In this document: one piece after another, positions 61,619-64,000 of the stretch | How positions within the stretch are numbered: position 1 is the first letter of the stretch | How the letters are laid out: each line of letters opens with the position of its first letter | DNA from: Pseudonocardia kunmingensis | Lineage (GTDB): Bacteria > Actinomycetota > Actinomycetes > Mycobacteriales > Pseudonocardiaceae | DNA: 64,000 bases | Direction of reading: 5' to 3' | Assembly: GCF_006716445.1 (NCBI RefSeq) | Contig: NZ_VFPA01000001.1 | Coordinates: forward strand, 2,046,001-2,110,000 | Made by a program: the position numbers and the translations under genes | The notes under the pieces: model-generated | What the model was told of the DNA's origin: nothing | Databases searched by the model: none | Seen by the model: only the letters and a program-made list of their open reading frames with translations

Positions 61619-61684
61619 CGCACACACGTCGACGACTCCGCACACGCGCCCGGACATGGGTGCCGGGGTCGGGAGGTGTGTGCG
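61619..61684. repeat. Hairpin repeat, copy A (upstream of AbiEi/DUF559 copy 2)
   Basis: CGCACACAC and GTGTGTGCG (9 bp) close a 66-bp unit whose middle has GGACATGGGTGCC. Same layout as the copies at 61722 and 62804. Confidence 0.75.
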
Positions 61685-61721
61685 CTGTTCGAGCCCCGCC
61701 GCCCCTTCGCGCCCGCCTGCA

Positions 61722-61791
61722 CCCGCACAGACCTCCGCACCGCCGCACAGACCGCCGGACGTGGGTGCGAGGTGCTCGAGGTCTGTGCGGG
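61722..61791. repeat. Hairpin repeat, copy B
   Basis: CCCGCACAGACCTC (61722-61735) and its complement (61778-61791) are perfect 14-bp arms, with an inner CGCACC and GGTGCG pair and GGACGTGGGTGCG in the middle. Confidence 0.85.
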
Positions 61792-61858
61792 GCGCGGGCA
61801 GACCGCGGGTCGGGCGAAACCGGCCCGCCGGCGACGCGGTCCGGGGCATGCTCCTGCC

Positions 61859-62782
61859 GTGGAGCTGCCCGACATCTACCAGCGGAAGGCGTTGCGCCTC
61901 GAGGGGTTCGGCGACGACGAGGTGCAGCGGATGCTGCGGGCAGGCCACCTCACAGCGGTCCGTCGCGGGAGCTACGTCCTCGGCGCCGCGCCGGATGACC
62001 CCGACAGCCGCCACGCCTTGCAGGTGCGGGCCGAGCTCGCGCACCTCGCCGACGGGGCCGTCGCCAGCCACGCCTCGGCCGCGGTGCTCCACCGCCTGCC
62101 GACGTGGGGGATGCGGCTCCAGCGCGTGCACGTCACCCGGAACTGGCGTACCGGAGGCCGCACGGGACGCGGGCTGCACCTCCACACCGCGCCCTTGCAC
62201 CCCGACGACATCGATCTCGTCGACGGCCTGCCGGTCACCTCGGTCGCGCGCACGGTCGTGGACCTGGCGCGCACCCTGCCGTTCGAGGCGGCCCTCGTGG
62301 TCGCCGACGCGGCGCTGCACGCCCTGATCAACGATCCGGAGCAACTGGCTGCGCTCCGGACCGCACTCGCCGAGGTCCTCGCGCGCGCGGCGGGCTGGCG
62401 CGGGTGCCCGGCCGCCCGCCGCGTCGTCGCCTTCGCCGACGAGCGCAGCGGCAGCGTCGGGGAGTCGCGCAGCCGGGTCGCGATGGCGCGGGCGGGGTTG
62501 CCGGTGCCCGTGCTGCAGTGGGAGGTGTTCGGGGGCGCGGGCTGGATCGGAACCGTGGACTTCGGCTGGCCGGAGAAGCGGACGATCGGCGAGTTCGACG
62601 GGAAGGAGAAGTACGGCCGCCTCCTGCGGCCCGGGCAGAGCCCGGCCGACGCGGTCTACGCGGAGAAGCGCCGCGAGGACGCGCTGCGCGCGGAGAACCT
62701 GTCGATGGTCCGATGGGGCTGGGACGCGCTGGCGGACTTCGGCCCGACGGCGTCCCGCCTCCGGACCTTCCTGCGCGACTGA
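61859..62782 (+). CDS. AbiEi/DUF559 protein (copy 2)
   Basis: 307 residues. The N-terminal AbiEi-like winged helix (GDDEVQRMLRAGHLTAVRRGSYVL) is followed by a GAVASHASAAVLHRLPTWG region and a C-terminal nuclease-like core: GTVDFGWPEKRTIGEFDGKEKYG, then VYAEKRREDALRAENLSMVRWGWDAL. Asp and Glu of a Vsr-like site are conserved. Relation to copy 1 (38934-39830) is clear in layout but sequence is far. The gene lies among three hairpin repeats. No partner toxin is seen. GTG 61859 has no strong ribosome site. Confidence 0.72.
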   Translation: MELPDIYQRKALRLEGFGDDEVQRMLRAGHLTAVRRGSYVLGAAPDDPDSRHALQVRAELAHLADGAVASHASAAVLHRLPTWGMRLQRVHVTRNWRTGGRTGRGLHLHTAPLHPDDIDLVDGLPVTSVARTVVDLARTLPFEAALVVADAALHALINDPEQLAALRTALAEVLARAAGWRGCPAARRVVAFADERSGSVGESRSRVAMARAGLPVPVLQWEVFGGAGWIGTVDFGWPEKRTIGEFDGKEKYGRLLRPGQSPADAVYAEKRREDALRAENLSMVRWGWDALADFGPTASRLRTFLRD

Positions 62783-62803
62783 CACCCCGGGCTAGGCGGA
62801 TGC

Positions 62804-62875
62804 GGCCACACACACCTCCACGGCGTCGCACCCATGTCCCACCGCATGTGCGACGGCGCGGAGGTCTGTGCGGCC
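62804..62875. repeat. Hairpin repeat, copy C (downstream of AbiEi/DUF559 copy 2)
   Basis: A 28-base arm on each side (62804-62831 and 62848-62875) pairs with a few mismatches around a 16-base loop; arms include ACACACCTCC against GGAGGTCTGTG. The central CGCACCCATGTCC is the inverse of GGACATGGGTGCC in copy A. Confidence 0.85.
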
Positions 62876-63006
62876 TGCCCCGCGGGTGCGGGAGGAGCGG
62901 GCCGAGCAGCGCACGCGCCTCCCTGCCCCCGCCGGTCACCTGACGGATTCGGGCGAGCCCCTCCCGTTCCTAGCGTCGGTGCTCCGATCGACGAGAGGAG
63001 CACACG

Positions 63007-63591
63007 ATGGATGCCACACCCCTGCGGCTTGCGGTCGTCATCGCCAGCACCCGGGAGGGCCGGTTCGGACCGACCGTCGCGAGCTGGTTCACCGAGCAGG
63101 CGCGCCGGCGCGCCGATCTGGACCTCGACGTGCTGGACCTGGCCGAGGCCGGCCTGCCCGATCGGCTCACCGGCTACGGGGCACCGGTGCCCGCACCGGT
63201 CACCGCCGTCACGCCCCGGCTCGCGGCGGCGGACGCGTTCGTGGTGGTGACGCCCGAGTACAACCACAGCTACCCGGCGCCGGTGAAGACGCTCATCGAC
63301 TGGCACCTGGCGGAGTGGCAGGCCAAGCCCGTGGGCTTCGTGTCCTACGGCGGGATGTCCGGTGGCCTGCGGGCCGTCGAGCACCTGCGGGGCGTCTTCG
63401 CCGAGGTGCACGCGGTGACGGTGCGCGACACCGTCAGCTTCCACGGCGCGTGGGACCGCTTCGGGCCCGACGCCCGACCCGTCGACGCCGCGGAGTGCTC
63501 GGCGGCCGCGAAGGCGATGCTCGACCAGCTCACCTGGTGGGCGCACGCCCTGCGCGACGCCCGCGCGGCACGGCCGTACGTCGAGTCGTGA
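63007..63591 (+). CDS. NADPH-dependent FMN reductase
   Basis: 194 residues of the flavodoxin-like FMN_red family. STREGRFGPTV binds the FMN phosphate, TPEYNHSYPAPVKTLIDW and YGGMSGGLRAVEHLR are family blocks. It may supply reduced FMN to a monooxygenase such as one of the luciferase-like proteins, but no link is seen. ATG 63007 follows GAGAGGAGC. The exporter gene lies 70 bases downstream. Confidence 0.9.
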   Translation: MDATPLRLAVVIASTREGRFGPTVASWFTEQARRRADLDLDVLDLAEAGLPDRLTGYGAPVPAPVTAVTPRLAAADAFVVVTPEYNHSYPAPVKTLIDWHLAEWQAKPVGFVSYGGMSGGLRAVEHLRGVFAEVHAVTVRDTVSFHGAWDRFGPDARPVDAAECSAAAKAMLDQLTWWAHALRDARAARPYVES

Positions 63592-63596
63592 GTTCC

Positions 63597-63627
63597 TTGA
63601 CCTGCACTCAACTACAACTCTTACGGT
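63597..63627 (+). promoter_or_regulatory. MerR-type promoter with a 19-bp spacer before the exporter
   Basis: TTGACC (63597-63602) and TACGGT (63622-63627) are 19 bp apart, the long spacing typical of promoters activated by MerR-family proteins. CTGCACTCAACTACAACTC lies between them. No merR gene is seen, but the window ends soon after. Confidence 0.5.
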
Positions 63628-63661
63628 CGGTGCGACCGGTACCGGACGGAAGGGAACGAGC

Positions 63662-64000
63662 ATGGCGACGGAGGCGGTAGCCCCGCAGCGGACGAACTGG
63701 GCTCCGGTGATGGCCCTCGGCCTCGCCATGCTGGTGGTCACCTCGGAGATGACCATCGCGGCGGTGACGCTGCCCGGGATCGGCGCCGACCTCGCGGTCT
63801 CGCCGTCGGCGACGGCGTGGGTGCTGCTCGCCTACGCGCTGCCGATGGCGGCGGTCGCCATCCCGGCCGGGCGCTGGGCCGACCGCGCGGACGTGCGGGC
63901 GGCGTTCGCCCTCGCGATGATCGGGATCGGGGTCGCGAGCGTCGTCGTGGCGCTCGCCCCTGCGTTCTGGGTCGTGGTCGCCGGGCGGCTGCTGCAGGGC
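63662..64000 (+). CDS. MFS transporter (partial, 3' end outside window)
   Basis: The first 113 residues of a major facilitator exporter: LGLAMLVVTSEMTIAAVTLPGIGADLAVSPSATAWVLLAYALPMAAVAIPAGRWADRADVRAAF. Motif A (GRWADRADVR) after the second helix marks a DHA-type drug exporter. GGAAGGGAACG is the ribosome site. A MerR-like promoter lies upstream. The rest is beyond the window. Confidence 0.88.
   Translation, partial: MATEAVAPQRTNWAPVMALGLAMLVVTSEMTIAAVTLPGIGADLAVSPSATAWVLLAYALPMAAVAIPAGRWADRADVRAAFALAMIGIGVASVVVALAPAFWVVVAGRLLQG

Overview
The window is very GC-rich (G and C dominate nearly every third codon position), uses many GTG starts, and has dense, often 4-base-overlapping genes. It carries actinobacterial hallmarks: an acyl-CoA carboxylase locus with an epsilon subunit, a conservon (histidine kinase, Roadblock, DUF742 and GTPase genes in a row), an ESX-type EspG protein, XRE/DUF5753 and RpiR regulators, and many promoters that appear leaderless. 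Everything fits a chromosome of the Pseudonocardia type (Pseudonocardiaceae); the genus is inferred from gene content and remembered families, not from a search. I saw no rRNA, tRNA, CRISPR array, insertion sequence or phage gene.

Layout. 1-8606: small metabolic and regulatory units (FAD monooxygenase with PadR regulator, hydrolase, two-component system, TetR/esterase pair, HisN-type phosphatase, MaoC protein, and a luciferase-like oxidoreductase broken by one missing base). 8667-10859: a secreted guanyl-specific RNase and its barstar inhibitor lying between two same-strand Uma2 paralogues. 10909-29022: a carboxylase locus (hydroxymethylglutaryl-CoA lyase, PH-domain protein, birA, accD5, accE, maf, sseA, sufE-like, accA3) whose gene order matches the mycobacterial Rv3278c-Rv3285 block. 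It is interrupted by a conservon plus an orphan hoxX between accE and maf, by a cation/proton antiporter after maf, and by a TIGR04222-type membrane protein before accA3. 29168-36824: a sugar ABC importer without its own ATPase, with a protein of unknown function, an RpiR regulator and a large FAD oxidoreductase, all on one strand. 36988-50411: a second block that follows the mycobacterial Rv3303c-Rv3309c order (lpdA, gamma-glutamylcyclotransferase, M20 amidohydrolase, purine nucleoside phosphorylase, phosphosugar mutase, upp), with insertions that include a DUF559/AbiEi protein, an exonuclease-like protein that has lost catalytic acids, espG and a Ser/Thr kinase. 50422-64000: HxlR regulator with drug exporter, metallophosphoesterase, haloalkane dehalogenase, deoC-aldehyde dehydrogenase-luciferase-like run, XRE regulator, NUDIX, a pyridoxamine-oxidase-like protein, a second AbiEi/DUF559 protein, FMN reductase, and an exporter cut by the window edge.

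How the genes work together. BirA can biotinylate the carrier domain of AccA3, which pairs with AccD5 and AccE to carboxylate acyl-CoA. DeoC, the purine nucleoside phosphorylase, the phosphosugar mutase and Upp form a scattered nucleoside-salvage set. The ABC-oxidoreductase cluster looks like uptake and oxidation of one unknown carbohydrate under RpiR control.

The most unusual non-coding feature is a set of intergenic repeat families: a 22-bp tandem unit at three loci (about 17 units, some in converging orientation), three hairpins of 66-72 bp around the second AbiEi/DUF559 gene, two further long hairpins at 52328-52380 and 53950-54006, and a symmetric nested palindrome pair at 21513-21608. 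At two places the repeat reaches into a gene and supplies its stop codon. The barstar/RNase/Uma2 island, the repeat families with their nuclease-like neighbours, and the sugar-oxidation cluster are the best candidates for undescribed biology.
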